Source of the DNA: Methanomicrobia archaeon JdFR-19
Lineage (GTDB): Archaea; Halobacteriota; Methanosarcinia; DSM-18856; Methermicoccaceae
Direction of reading: 5' to 3'
Assembly (NCBI GenBank): GCA_002010075.1
Contig: MTMG01000013.1
Location: forward strand, 1-64,000
Length of the DNA: 64,000 bases
Part shown: piece after piece, positions 36,395-45,186 of the stretch
Numbering within the stretch: the first letter of the stretch is position 1
Layout: every line of letters starts with the position of its first letter
Program-made: the position numbers and the translations under genes
Notes under the pieces: model-generated
Databases searched by the model: none
What the model saw: the letters and a program-made list of their open reading frames with translations, nothing else
Told to the model about the DNA's origin: nothing

Positions 36395-36886
36395 GCCCAA
36401 CAGTTTCAAGATTTCTATATCCTCTTCAAGCTCGCATATCATTCTCTATTTGAGAAGCTTCGTCAGGTAATGCAGGGATGTGGGGTTTCTGTTCCCCAGT
36501 CCTTTGCACTCAAAGACCCTTAGTGTGATTCTGTCCCCTTCAAAATCGAGCATGAACGGATATGTTCTGCACACGATTGGTCTGTTTTGATATATTTTAC
36601 ATCTCCCTCCATCAAAGAATATGCATTTGCTGTCTTTTCTTCTCAAAATCCAGCCAAGATTAACACCAGAAATAGTTTGAGGATTTGGCTCTATGATGTC
36701 ATGCACATCCACATCCATAACCTCTGAGAGTCTCTTCGCTTCTGGGTAAAATATCCTTACAAAATTCTCCTCCCCTACACAACACTCCCCACATCCCACA
36801 CACTTCCAGTCGGGAATGTCTATTGAGGCAACATCAATCTGCTTCACAGTTTGAAGCATTCTCTCAAGCAGTTTCAAATTCTCCAT
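36365..36886 (-). CDS. YkgJ-like Fe-S/zinc-cluster protein extended through TAG
   Basis: 173 residues. The cysteine-rich YkgJ (UPF0153) core reads CVGCGECC, then CIFFDGGRCKIYQNRPIVCR and a late Cys. Homologues bind a metal or cluster, and the role is unknown. The first stop in frame is TAG at 36446-36448 (codon 147). Reading through it gives RMICELEEDIEILKLLGS and a TGA at 36365-36367, inside the rad50 3' end. This charged helical tail looks like genuine protein. ATG 36886 is chosen, inside the end of the ZPR1 gene. Confidence 0.75.
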
Positions 36887-37457
36887 TATTGAATAATGCT
36901 TTCGGTCCTTTTGAGAGTGCTTCCATCTCTTCATCTGTGAGTGGTTCATAAATCGCTCTCTCGGAAATAATGGCACTGTTTCCATAGGGGTCTTCTATTA
37001 TCAGCCTCACACTCTTTTTCCCTGCCTCGATTTCGTCAATCATTTTTATCAGTTCTCTACACCTCCCCACCCTCTTCAGATCACCCTCCTCCTCACACCA
37101 TCGCTCCATCATCTCAACAACAGACCTGACCCTCTCAAGAACCCCTTCAACATTCGATACAAAACTCTCAGCATCTGGACCTGGCTCTATGCTCACACCA
37201 AGCTCCGGAATCCGCACAGTCCCAGATGCAGACCTAACAACTCTGACATTCAGGTCATCTTCTCCCAACACATCGAATGTGTATCGAGAAGCTCCTTTTG
37301 ACTCAAGAAACATCACATCAGCGTATCGGAATCCACACTCACAGCTACCGCTTATGTACATTATGTCTCCAAAGAACGGTATGTTTTCCTCTTCCCACCT
37401 GAGTTTTAAGACTTTTTCACAGATTGGACACTGTATCTCTGTTGTGAACGCTGTCAT
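36864..37457 (-). CDS. ZPR1-type zinc-finger protein
   Basis: 197 residues, single archaeal ZPR1 unit. The CxxC-x(n)-CxC finger is CPICEKVLKLRWEEE followed by GSCECGFRYADV, then the ZPR1 beta-domain with TVRIPELGVSIEPG. Eukaryotic ZPR1 binds eEF1A; the archaeal role is less clear. Starts with an ATGA overlap with sepF, so the two are translationally coupled. TGA stop. Confidence 0.9.
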   Translation of the reverse strand: MTAFTTEIQCPICEKVLKLRWEEENIPFFGDIMYISGSCECGFRYADVMFLESKGASRYTFDVLGEDDLNVRVVRSASGTVRIPELGVSIEPGPDAESFVSNVEGVLERVRSVVEMMERWCEEEGDLKRVGRCRELIKMIDEIEAGKKSVRLIIEDPYGNSAIISERAIYEPLTDEEMEALSKGPKALFNNGEFETA

Positions 37458-37831
37458 GCCCTTACGCTTGTTATTTTATTTCTGTCGACCTTCACCCCTG
37501 AGGGTGTCAGTATGAGCTGTGTCTCTCCCAGACCAACGATATCTCCTTCTATGTCATCCACCACTTTCTTCAGTTCCTTGATAACTCTCTCTCTAACAAG
37601 CCTGTCTGTTCCCATTGGACCTATGTTGACAATCACGATGTTTCCTTCATACACATGTTTCTTTACTTCGTTGATATCGTTGAGACTTACGAGCTCAGCC
37701 ACCTTTACATACATAGACGCCGGCTTTTCCTCACTCACCTCTTTGTATTCATATGTCTCTATCTCCACAAAGTCCTCATCAGATGTCTCCCTTTTCTCTG
37801 GCTTGAATAGCTTCTCTATGAAGTTAGGCAT
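37454..37831 (-). CDS. sepF: Archaeal cell-division protein SepF
   Basis: 125 residues. The N-terminus MPNFIEKLFK is an amphipathic membrane-targeting helix. A disordered acidic linker follows, then the SepF core VKVAELVSLNDINEVKKHV and GNIVIVNIGPM. It anchors the FtsZ ring to the membrane in Archaea that lack FtsA. Paired with zpr1. Own promoter in the 85-base gap shared with the divergent cupredoxin-like gene. TGA stop. Confidence 0.92.
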   Translation of the reverse strand: MPNFIEKLFKPEKRETSDEDFVEIETYEYKEVSEEKPASMYVKVAELVSLNDINEVKKHVYEGNIVIVNIGPMGTDRLVRERVIKELKKVVDDIEGDIVGLGETQLILTPSGVKVDRNKITSVRA

Positions 37832-37916
37832 ATTTCCTCACCCTTCAAAACTTTGATTTATTTATATTTAGTCTTTGTCTGTAAGCTTTAATACTTATTA
37901 GAATAAATCAACAAAT

Positions 37917-38393
37917 ATGCTGAATATGAAGTTTGTGATACTCATCGTAGTGGTGGGGCTATTGTCTCTTGGGTGTGTATCTCCTCAGCAAACCTCCGAA
38001 CAGCCGAATATGACAGAACAACTCCAGAACATGACACCCGAGAGTGAGGAACAGATTGTCTCCCCATCCCAACCTCAAGAAACTCAACCTCAAGAAACTC
38101 TTCAGCCAGAACAACCCCCAATCCAACAGCCTAAAAACATTACTGTGTGGCTCGTTGATTACAGCATCACACCAAAGAATGTTAGCATAGGTGTCGGTGG
38201 AACAGTGAGTTTTGTGCATTACCAGTCATCTGGCAATCCTGTATTTGTTTTGGTGAGCGATGAGGGGCTGTGGCAACCACAGAGAATGGACTACGGTGAT
38301 ATTTTCTCATACACCTTCACGCAAAAGGGTGTTTATCATTTCCATGTGGAAGGATTCGAAAAAATCATGAGCGGGACGATTGTAGTCACATGA
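37917..38393 (+). CDS. Secreted cupredoxin-like lipoprotein
   Basis: 158 residues. Signal peptide with lipobox LLSLGC, then a Gln/Pro-rich linker with a tandem PQETQPQET, then a plastocyanin-like fold (SITPKNVSIGVGGTVSF to YHFHVEGFEKIMSGTIVV). The copper Cys expected in Y-x-C-x2-H is replaced by His (YHFHVEG), while the later Met is kept, so a standard blue-copper site is unlikely. The TGA overlaps the trm1 ATG. ATG 37926 is an alternative start. Confidence 0.8.
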   Translation: MLNMKFVILIVVVGLLSLGCVSPQQTSEQPNMTEQLQNMTPESEEQIVSPSQPQETQPQETLQPEQPPIQQPKNITVWLVDYSITPKNVSIGVGGTVSFVHYQSSGNPVFVLVSDEGLWQPQRMDYGDIFSYTFTQKGVYHFHVEGFEKIMSGTIVVT

Positions 38394-39526
38394 GGACAAT
38401 CAGAATAACAGAGGGCAGTACAACTGTTGAAGTGCCTGTGCAGGATTAGACATCTTCATATCCTCCTTCCTCAGCTCCTGTTTTCTACAACCCTTTTCAG
38501 GAGATGAGCAGGGATTTGACAGTTTGCGTGGTCTCCCTACTTCAAGAGGCCAAGAACGTCAGTTATCTTGATACACTTGCAGCAACCGGCATAAGAGGAC
38601 TCAGAGTTGCAAACGAGAGCGGGGCAGAGGTTGTACTGAATGACTGGGACAAAGAAGCATATGGGCTGTGTGTGAGAAATGCTCAGTTGTGTGGCAAGAG
38701 AGTGGAAGTTCTGAATTAGGATGCAAATCTTTTGATGAGGGCAAGAAAGTTTGACATCGTCGATATAGACCCGTTTGGCTCACCAGCACCGTTTCTTGAC
38801 TCGGGTGCCTTTTGTGCGAGAAAGGGACTGTTCCTGACAGCAACGGACAGAGCTACGTTATCGGGTGTGCATAGGAAAACCGCCTTCAGAAAATATCATG
38901 CACTTCCTCTAAAAACCGAGTATCATGCAGAAGTTGGACTTAGGATACTGTTGTATGCGGTTGCATGCTCTCTTGCCAGATATGGGAAGGCTATGATACC
39001 TTTGCTGTCTTACTCCAGTATCCATTATTATCGCATATTTGTGTTGGTCAGGAAGGGGGTGGAGAATGCGGACAAGATGTTGGAAGATGTGGGACACATT
39101 TTACACTGTCTCAAGTGTGGGTACAGGGAGGTGAAGAAGGGCGTGTGTTCGCAAAAGAGGGAGTGTGAGAAGTGTGGTGAAAAACTTGTGTATTGTGGAC
39201 CTATTTGGATTGGTAACTACAAAGATTCTGAATTTTGTGGTAGGGTTGCCGAAAAACTCAGAGGAGGGAAGTTCAATTCCACCCCCACAGCTTTGAAACT
39301 TTTGAGCAGACTATCTTCTGAACTTGACATTCCAACATGTTATGACTGCCATCTAATCGCCCGAAGACTCTCGTTATCCCCTCCAACCATGGAAAAACTT
39401 CTTGATGCTCTCACAAAAGAAGGATATAAAGCATCGAAGACACATTATGGTGGAACGCTCTTCAAGACAGATGCCCCCCTTGATGTGATTGAGGATGTTC
39501 TGATAAAATTACAAAATAAAAAATAA
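38390..39526 (+). CDS. trm1: tRNA (guanine26-N2)-dimethyltransferase Trm1 with two in-frame TAGs
   Basis: Methylates G26 of tRNA with SAM. Motifs: PVFYNPFQEMSRDL near residue 30, the SAM-binding YLDTLAATGIRGLRVANE, and the catalytic DIDPFGSPAPFLDSG. The C-terminal Zn ribbon has CLKCGYREVKKGVC and CEKCGEKL. TAG at 38447-38449 (codon 20) and 38717-38719 (codon 110, just before DANLLM) are read as sense. Full length is 378 residues, typical for archaeal Trm1. Without the first TAG the conserved N-terminus would be untranslated. TAA stop. Confidence 0.92.
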
Positions 39527-39548
39527 ATAAAAAATCAACAAAAAAGAA
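39504..39548 (-). terminator. T-rich archaeal terminator of mch
   Basis: On the minus strand, sequence right after the mch TGA runs TTGATTCTTTTTTG and then continues with several more T-runs (TTTTTTATTT). Oligo-T tracts of this kind end archaeal transcripts. It also lies across the 3' end of trm1 in the other direction. Confidence 0.5.
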
Positions 39549-40499
39549 TCAAATCGTCTTTATTTCATAGGACTGCAAAATAACCTCTTCGTTGAGTTTT
39601 CCAACCTGATAGGTCTTTCCGCTTGACAAGTCATTCACGGTTATGTTTGCTGGCGCAAATATGTTCGGGTCAATCTTGTAGAAGTCGAAGTTAGCGTTCT
39701 TGAATACTGTGTAGAATGGTTCGCCGTAATCGGACGAGGCAATCGATGGCACCTTTTTAAACAGTTCCTCATCAAACTCCTTCACAGTCATGACAACAGA
39801 CCCGTAGTAGATTATGCTGTCGTTCGTAATGCCCATGGCAACAACATCGTCCTTCACAACTGGGGCAATTGGAGCACATCCACTTGCACATACAACTTTG
39901 CGTGTGTCGTATCCAAGTTCGTTGAGCTTGAACACACCTGTCTCTACAACTCTTCCCGAGACCTGAACACTTCCCACTATGGATGCTGTTGGTGCAACAA
40001 GAGCTATCGTGTTGGAGACCTCAACTCCACAACTCTCTGCTATGAACTCCATCACCTTTTCGTCAGGTAGCTTGTTTGACTCCAGAGCTATTACCGCATG
40101 GTCAAAGTCGTCTTCGTACTCTATTCTCTTGTACGTCTTCTTTGGTTTGAGAGCAAGGGCACGTGCTGGTCCAGACCCCATCGCAAAAAAATCGCCCACA
40201 CTTATCTGCCATCCCGCCTTCTGCGCTCCAAGGCAGGCAATAGCAACATGGTCACACACAACATCGATGAACGTCAGTGGAATTCCTTTGATTGTTTCCA
40301 CTCTCAACGAGGTGGTTCCAAGTCCACCCATACACACCTCAGTAAACATCAGACCCGCAGTATAACATCCCTCCACGTTCACACCACAGTCCACGACCAA
40401 GGCACCGTTTGAAAGTTCATGAGCCTCTATCTTCAACTCCTCAGAGTAGTCAAGCATCTCCTCAACAATTCCATAAGCACCTTCATTTACGCTTAACAT
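39549..40499 (-). CDS. mch: Methenyl-tetrahydromethanopterin cyclohydrolase
   Basis: Interconverts 5-formyl-H4MPT and methenyl-H4MPT, the third step of CO2 reduction or the reverse oxidation. 316 residues, the standard size. Segments typical of the family: [47 protein letters not shown] and [18 protein letters not shown] 40499 is preceded by GTGATT. A monocistronic gene with T-rich terminator. Works with the fwd operon at 54-60 kb. TGA stop. Confidence 0.97.
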   Translation of the reverse strand: MLSVNEGAYGIVEEMLDYSEELKIEAHELSNGALVVDCGVNVEGCYTAGLMFTEVCMGGLGTTSLRVETIKGIPLTFIDVVCDHVAIACLGAQKAGWQISVGDFFAMGSGPARALALKPKKTYKRIEYEDDFDHAVIALESNKLPDEKVMEFIAESCGVEVSNTIALVAPTASIVGSVQVSGRVVETGVFKLNELGYDTRKVVCASGCAPIAPVVKDDVVAMGITNDSIIYYGSVVMTVKEFDEELFKKVPSIASSDYGEPFYTVFKNANFDFYKIDPNIFAPANITVNDLSSGKTYQVGKLNEEVILQSYEIKTI

Positions 40500-40522
40500 A
40501 GAAATCACACATGAGAAAGAAG

Positions 40523-40530
40523 CTTAAATA
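40523..40530 (+). promoter_or_regulatory. TATA box of bud32
   Basis: CTTAAATA lies about 25 bases before ATG 40549, the distance expected when transcription begins at the start codon. No Shine-Dalgarno is present, so the message is probably leaderless. Confidence 0.5.
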
Positions 40531-40548
40531 AGTATCGACATAGTTTTG

Positions 40549-41121
40549 ATGATGTTAATAGGCATGGGTGCTGAGGCAAAGGTGGTTCTTGAGGGAGAGA
40601 GAGTCATTAAGAAACGCATTTCGAAACGATATCGAATCCCTCAGCTCGATTCAAGTCTTAGAAAGGAGAGAACGAGAGCCGAAGCAAAACTCACAAGTGC
40701 TGCAAGAAAGCTTGGCATTCCTACCCCCATCATCTATGGGATCGGTGATTATCATATCGAGTTTGAGTATCTCGATGGACCTCTTCTGAGAGACTGCATA
40801 GATGAGGAGTTATCGAGGGAGGCGGGAAGGTTGACAGCAAAACTCCACATGGGCGGAATTGTGCATGGAGATTTAACCACCTCAAACTTCATACTGAGCA
40901 GGGGAAGGCTTTTCTTGATAGATTTTGGTCTCTCCTCTTTTGACTCCACACTTGAGGGGTTTGGAATGGATGTACATCTTTACATACAGAGTGTTAGAGC
41001 GACCCATGTCAGGGAGGAGTTGGTTGATGCTTTCAAGGATGGTTATTCCTCAGAGTTTTCAAAGGCGGAGCAGGTCTTTGAGAGAGTGAGGGAGATAGAA
41101 AGGCGGAGGAGGTATCTTTGA
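40549..41121 (+). CDS. bud32: Bud32 (PRPK) kinase of the KEOPS complex
   Basis: 190-residue minimal kinase/ATPase supporting t6A37 tRNA modification. Motifs: GAEAKVV glycine loop, KKRISKRYRIPQLD with the Bud32-specific KRYR, catalytic HGDLTTSNFIL, and DFGL. Unlike in some Archaea it is not fused to Kae1. Two adjacent ATGs exist (40549 and 40552). It overlaps the following small gene by one base. sua5, the partner making threonylcarbamoyl-AMP, is at 60.4 kb. Confidence 0.95.
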   Translation: MMLIGMGAEAKVVLEGERVIKKRISKRYRIPQLDSSLRKERTRAEAKLTSAARKLGIPTPIIYGIGDYHIEFEYLDGPLLRDCIDEELSREAGRLTAKLHMGGIVHGDLTTSNFILSRGRLFLIDFGLSSFDSTLEGFGMDVHLYIQSVRATHVREELVDAFKDGYSSEFSKAEQVFERVREIERRRRYL

Positions 41122-41288
41122 TGAAGGAACATCTCAGGAGACCAAGACTTGTGAATGCAGAGATATACGATAGTTTCAAGCAATGGTGTAAAATAAATCA
41201 CATACCTCTGAAAGAGGGACTTGAAAGGGCAATGGTTGAATTTCAGAGAACATCGAAAATACAGAGAAAGATAAATGAGTACAGGTGA
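41121..41288 (+). CDS. 55-residue ribbon-helix-helix-like protein
   Basis: Short basic protein (starts MKEHLRRPRLVNAEIYDSF) whose ATG overlaps the bud32 TGA, so it is in the operon. The region RPRLVNAEIYDSFKQWC followed by HIPLKEGLERAMVEF fits a beta strand and two helices of an RHH DNA-binding or antitoxin-like fold. No toxin gene adjoins. Similarity is by eye only. TGA stop, 12 bases before the deaminase. Confidence 0.6.
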   Translation: MKEHLRRPRLVNAEIYDSFKQWCKINHIPLKEGLERAMVEFQRTSKIQRKINEYR

Positions 41289-41300
41289 GGGAGTAAAGTC

Positions 41301-42563
41301 ATGATAGCAGAGCTAATAGTTGAGAACGGAGTGGTTCTGAAGGGAGATGGCACACCACCCTTCAAAGCTTCAATAGTCGTGGATGAGGGTAAAATCGTGG
41401 AGGTTGGCGATGCAAAAGGTTTCACTGCTGATGAGAAGCTGGACGCCACTCGATGCCTCGCAGTTCCCGGGTTTGTGAATACCCACACACACCTTTCAAT
41501 GACACTTTTCAGGGGATATGCAGATGACCTTGAACTTGGTACATGGTTGAGAGACCACATATGGCCAGTGGAAGCAAAGCTCACATCCCAATCGGTTAGG
41601 GCTGGTGCTTTGCTCGGAGTTTTTGAGATGATACGCTCGGGAACGTGTGCATTTGCTGACATGTACTTCTTCATGGATGAAGTTGCAGAAGTTGTAAAAA
41701 AGGCTGGGTTGAGAGCTTCATTATCCTATGGTATGATAGAGTTGGGAGATGAGGAGAGGGGAAAAAGCGAGTTAAAAAAAGGAAAAGACTTCGTGAGGAA
41801 CTACAACGGCTATGCAGATGGAAGGATAAAAGCTATGTACGGTCCCCACGCTCCCAACACATGCTCTATCGATTTTCTCATGAAGGTGAGGGAGCTTGCT
41901 GACAAAGATGGGGTTGGAATCCATATACATCTGTTGGAGACAGAGGAGGAGAGGAAACAGCTTGGCGAGAACGGTCTGAAAAAACTGGAGGGTTTTCTGA
42001 AAGACGATGTGCTTGCAGCACACTGTGTCTGGCTATCTGACAGTGATATAGAATTGCTTGTCCAGAAAGGTGTTAAGGTATCACACAACCCTGTTAGCAA
42101 TATGAAGCTTGCATCTGGAATTGCAAAGGTTCATGAGATGCTCGAGAAGGGGGTGTGTGTATCAATCGGAACAGATGGATGTGCATCAAACAACAACCTC
42201 GACATGTTTGGCACCATGAAATGTACAGCTCTTCTCCAAAAGATACGGCTCATGAGTCCCACATCGACAACAGCAAAGGAGGTTTTCAGCATGGCAACTC
42301 TCAATGGAGCAAAGTCCCTTGGAATACATTCAGGAATTATCGAGAAGGGATGGAATGCAGACTTCATATGTCTTGATCTGACATCAGAACGCATGCTTCC
42401 CCTTCATAATGCAGTCTCAAACATCGTTTACTCTGCAACCCCATACGATGTTGTGAGTTGTGTTGTGGATGGCAAGGTACTCATGAGAGATAGAAAGGTT
42501 CTTACACTTGACAAATCAGAGGTTATAGATGAAGTGGAGAAAGCAGTGGAAAAGTTATTTTAA
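41301..42563 (+). CDS. dadD: Amidohydrolase, probable 5'-deoxyadenosine deaminase (DadD/MtaD type)
   Basis: 420-residue TIM-barrel deaminase of the SAH/MTA/5'-deoxyadenosine group. The metal site is in NTHTHLSMTLFRG, with HIHLLET, AHCVWLS and the catalytic GTDGCASNNNLDM. In methanogens the enzyme deaminates 5'-deoxyadenosine, the by-product of radical SAM enzymes, and several radical SAM genes lie in this window. The exact purine-nucleoside preference is not fixed by sequence. TAA stop. Confidence 0.88.
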   Translation: MIAELIVENGVVLKGDGTPPFKASIVVDEGKIVEVGDAKGFTADEKLDATRCLAVPGFVNTHTHLSMTLFRGYADDLELGTWLRDHIWPVEAKLTSQSVRAGALLGVFEMIRSGTCAFADMYFFMDEVAEVVKKAGLRASLSYGMIELGDEERGKSELKKGKDFVRNYNGYADGRIKAMYGPHAPNTCSIDFLMKVRELADKDGVGIHIHLLETEEERKQLGENGLKKLEGFLKDDVLAAHCVWLSDSDIELLVQKGVKVSHNPVSNMKLASGIAKVHEMLEKGVCVSIGTDGCASNNNLDMFGTMKCTALLQKIRLMSPTSTTAKEVFSMATLNGAKSLGIHSGIIEKGWNADFICLDLTSERMLPLHNAVSNIVYSATPYDVVSCVVDGKVLMRDRKVLTLDKSEVIDEVEKAVEKLF

Positions 42564-42587
42564 CAATGATGTATGTGGAGGAAGAGG

Positions 42588-43484
42588 ATGAAACTCGAGG
42601 AGCTGAGGTATGGGACAGAACTCATAAAACGGGGATTTGCTAAGATGCAGAAGGGCGGAGTCATCATGGATGTGACAAATCCTGAGCAAGCAGAGATAGC
42701 TGAAAGTGCGGGTGCTGTTGCCGTGATGGCACTGCAGGCTGTTCCAGCAGACATAAGAGCTGCTGGTGGAGTTGCGAGAATGGCTGACCCCCAGACAATT
42801 CTTGAGATAATGGATGCTGTGACCATTCCCGTGATGGCGAAGGTGAGAATTGGACACTTTGTCGAGGCAGAAATCCTTGAAGCCCTCGGTGTGGATATGA
42901 TAGATGAGTCTGAGGTTCTGACACCCGCTGACGAGCAGTTCCACATAGACAAAAAGAGGTTTAAGGTCCCGTTCGTGTGTGGTGCAAGAGACCTTGGAGA
43001 AGCACTGAGGAGAATCGATGAAGGGGCTGCCATGATCAGGACAAAAGGTGAGGCTGGAACGGGAGATGTGAAGGAAGCAGTCCGTCATATGAGACTCATA
43101 CAAAGTGCAATCAGAGAACTCAAAGGGAAGACAGAAGAGGAGTTGAAGTTGGTTGCGAGGAAAATCGAAGCTCCGTTTGAACTCGTGAAAGAGACAGCAG
43201 AGCTTGGAAGACTGCCTGTGGTCAATTTTGCAGCAGGCGGAATCGCCACACCCGCAGATGCAGCCCTCATGATGAAGCTTGGTGCAGATGGCGTATTCGT
43301 TGGTTCAGGCATATTCAAGTCAGAGCAACCAGAGAAAATGGCAAGTGCGATTGTGGAGGCTGTGAACAACTATGAGAATCCAGAGGTCCTCGCAGAAGTA
43401 TCGAAAGGTCTGGGCAGTCCAATGAAAGGAATTGATGCAAGAACTCTAAGTGAAGAGGAGGCACTACAGACAAGGGGCTGGTAA
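42588..43484 (+). CDS. pdxS: Pyridoxal 5'-phosphate synthase subunit PdxS
   Basis: TIM-barrel subunit that makes PLP from ribose 5-phosphate, glyceraldehyde 3-phosphate and ammonia. Characteristic segments: [41 protein letters not shown] and [17 protein letters not shown]. 298 residues. ATG 42588 follows GGAGG; an upstream ATG at 42573 overlaps that site. Immediately followed by pdxT with no gap. TAA stop. Confidence 0.97.
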   Translation: MKLEELRYGTELIKRGFAKMQKGGVIMDVTNPEQAEIAESAGAVAVMALQAVPADIRAAGGVARMADPQTILEIMDAVTIPVMAKVRIGHFVEAEILEALGVDMIDESEVLTPADEQFHIDKKRFKVPFVCGARDLGEALRRIDEGAAMIRTKGEAGTGDVKEAVRHMRLIQSAIRELKGKTEEELKLVARKIEAPFELVKETAELGRLPVVNFAAGGIATPADAALMMKLGADGVFVGSGIFKSEQPEKMASAIVEAVNNYENPEVLAEVSKGLGSPMKGIDARTLSEEEALQTRGW

Positions 43485-44117
43485 ATGCTCATAGGTGTTT
43501 TGGCTGTTCAGGGAGATGTTTCCGAGCATGTTGATGCGTTGAAGAGAGCGTGTGATAGAGTTGAGGTTGTGTTGGTTAGAAAAAGAGGAATAATCCCAGA
43601 ATGTGATGGAATAGTCATACCCGGTGGGGAAAGTACCACATTCTGCAGACTTCTTGAAAAAGAGGGTATATGGGATGAGATTGTGGAGGCTGTGAAGAGG
43701 GGCGTGCCAGTACTTGCAACATGTGCTGGTTTGATTTTGCTCTCAAAGGAAGTCATAGATTCAGCCCAAGGTCAGAGAACTCTTGGTGTGCTGAATGTGA
43801 AGGTGAGAAGGAACGCATTTGGAAGACAGAGAGAATCCTTTGAAGCGATGGTGGATGTGAAGGACATAGGAGAATACAGGGGTGTGTTTATCAGGGCACC
43901 AGTCGTGGAAGAAGTTGAGAACGGGGTTGATGTGATAAGTAAGTTGGGTGATAAAATCGTGGGAGTGAGACAGAACAACATCATTGGATTCGCATTTCAT
44001 CCTGAACTGACAGACGATATAAGAATTCACCGCCTTTTCCTCGATTTGGTCAAGGCGGTTGAGGGGAGAATGATGGGGTCGTTCTCTCCACAAACTTCAA
44101 ACTCACCCAGCTCATAA
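43485..44117 (+). CDS. pdxT: Pyridoxal 5'-phosphate synthase glutaminase PdxT
   Basis: Class I glutaminase delivering ammonia to PdxS. Triad: Cys in ATCAGLILL, His and Glu in FAFHPELT; the oxyanion region is PGGESTTF. 210 residues with a slightly long Ser-rich tail. The tail region overlaps, on the opposite strand, the TAG-extended 3' end of the DUF429 gene by 91 bases. TAA stop. Confidence 0.95.
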   Translation: MLIGVLAVQGDVSEHVDALKRACDRVEVVLVRKRGIIPECDGIVIPGGESTTFCRLLEKEGIWDEIVEAVKRGVPVLATCAGLILLSKEVIDSAQGQRTLGVLNVKVRRNAFGRQRESFEAMVDVKDIGEYRGVFIRAPVVEEVENGVDVISKLGDKIVGVRQNNIIGFAFHPELTDDIRIHRLFLDLVKAVEGRMMGSFSPQTSNSPSS

Positions 44118-44548
44118 CACTAAGCGGTTAATGCACAAATCAGAGCATCGAACTCGTCTTTGTTTTTGGGGGTACTTGATATTTTAATGTCCTGGATATC
44201 CAGAACTCTGGAGGATGCATGTGGATACACCTCGATGACCTCTGAGAAATATGTGATGCGTTTTGCAAGTCTCATCCCCCTTTCAGCAAGCTCCTTCATA
44301 CCCTTGAATGTGAGAGGGAGAATCCTGTATCCTCTCTTTCTGATCTCGATATCGCCGTCTCTGAACGTCTCACCATGGTAGGAGAGGGGGGCATCGATAC
44401 CAACACATTTTGGCATAACATCCTAAATAATATCGAGTATCTCATTATCAGTATGCACGCTTCTGAATTCAGGTTTCCCATTCCGAAGTATGCACACACC
44501 ACTTCTCTTCTTCTCACTTCCAGCAAGGTCTATCCCGACCAGAATCAC
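44027..44548 (-). CDS. DUF429 RNase H-like protein with two in-frame TAGs
   Basis: 173 residues. The segment starting ATG 44416 has the core KCVGIDAPLSYHGE and CGLT-like FDALICALTA. Upstream the same frame runs through TAG 44423-44425 (codon 42) to the N-terminal strand ILVGIDLAGSEKKRSG, the first RNase H-like motif. Downstream TAG 44120-44122 (codon 143) is followed by ELGEFEVCGENDPIILP, the usual DUF429 C-terminal hairpin, then TGA. I take GTG 44548 as start, with GTGATT upstream. Probable nuclease fold; function unknown. Confidence 0.85.
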
Positions 44549-44616
44549 ATGAATCACATAGCAAAATCACACAATTTTAGAATAAGTTTTTAATTGTCTC
44601 ATGCGAATTCGATATC

Positions 44617-45144
44617 ATGCGTTTCATGGTGGTGCTGTTCCTTCTGGTGGTAGCCACACAAGAACCAATTTTCGATGAAGGCATAGCACTTTTAAGTGGA
44701 GAAAAATGGGCTCTCTCTCAGGGTTATTCCATCGAGGTGAAGGGGGTTGATTTTGAGGGTGAGAACATATGGCTCTCAGTATCTCAGGATAATACGACGT
44801 TGTATGATGGAGTGGTACCAAAAGGGACAGTACTCTGCGTGTATCATACAAAAGAAAAGTTCAGTGTGGTTGAAAATGGGAACGAAGAGGGTGCGGTGCT
44901 TGTGATCACAGTGTATGAAATATATGAGGGAGCCACCCAAGACCTTGTTCTGTTTTTTGTGAAGCAGTACAAGGATACTCTACTACCTATGAGTCCTGCT
45001 GAGCAGAAGCAGTCTCAACCACCCCAAGAGAGCGAGGAGATGGTACCATCACCGAGTTATGGTTTGACAGAGGTACTGTTTGTTTTGTTCATGTTGGTGT
45101 TGCTCCCCTTGGTTACAATGTTCTTCAAGAGAAGATTTAAGTAA
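44617..45144 (+). CDS. Membrane-anchored exported protein with S-layer-duplication-like domain
   Basis: 175 residues. N-terminal signal peptide (MRFMVVLFLLVVAT), an extracellular domain WALSQGYSIEVKGVDFEG to YEIYEGATQDLVLFFVKQY, a Pro/Gln/Ser-rich spacer, and a C-terminal helix VLFVLFMLVLLPLVTMFF ending KRRFK. The W-x-L-x-x-GY-x-I-x-V-x-x-VD-x-x-G pattern recalls methanogen S-layer-duplication domains, here as a single copy. Probably a surface protein. TAA stop. Confidence 0.75.
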   Translation: MRFMVVLFLLVVATQEPIFDEGIALLSGEKWALSQGYSIEVKGVDFEGENIWLSVSQDNTTLYDGVVPKGTVLCVYHTKEKFSVVENGNEEGAVLVITVYEIYEGATQDLVLFFVKQYKDTLLPMSPAEQKQSQPPQESEEMVPSPSYGLTEVLFVLFMLVLLPLVTMFFKRRFK

Positions 45145-45160
45145 AAAAGATTTAAGTAAA
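45132..45160 (+). repeat. Tandem 14-bp repeat before argB
   Basis: AAGATTTAAGTAAA occurs twice, at 45132-45145 and 45147-45160, with one base between. The first copy includes the stop of the preceding gene. It could be a duplicated regulatory element or a small slippage duplication. Confidence 0.6.
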
Positions 45161-45186
45161 TGCAACGAGTTGGATACGGCGGTAGA

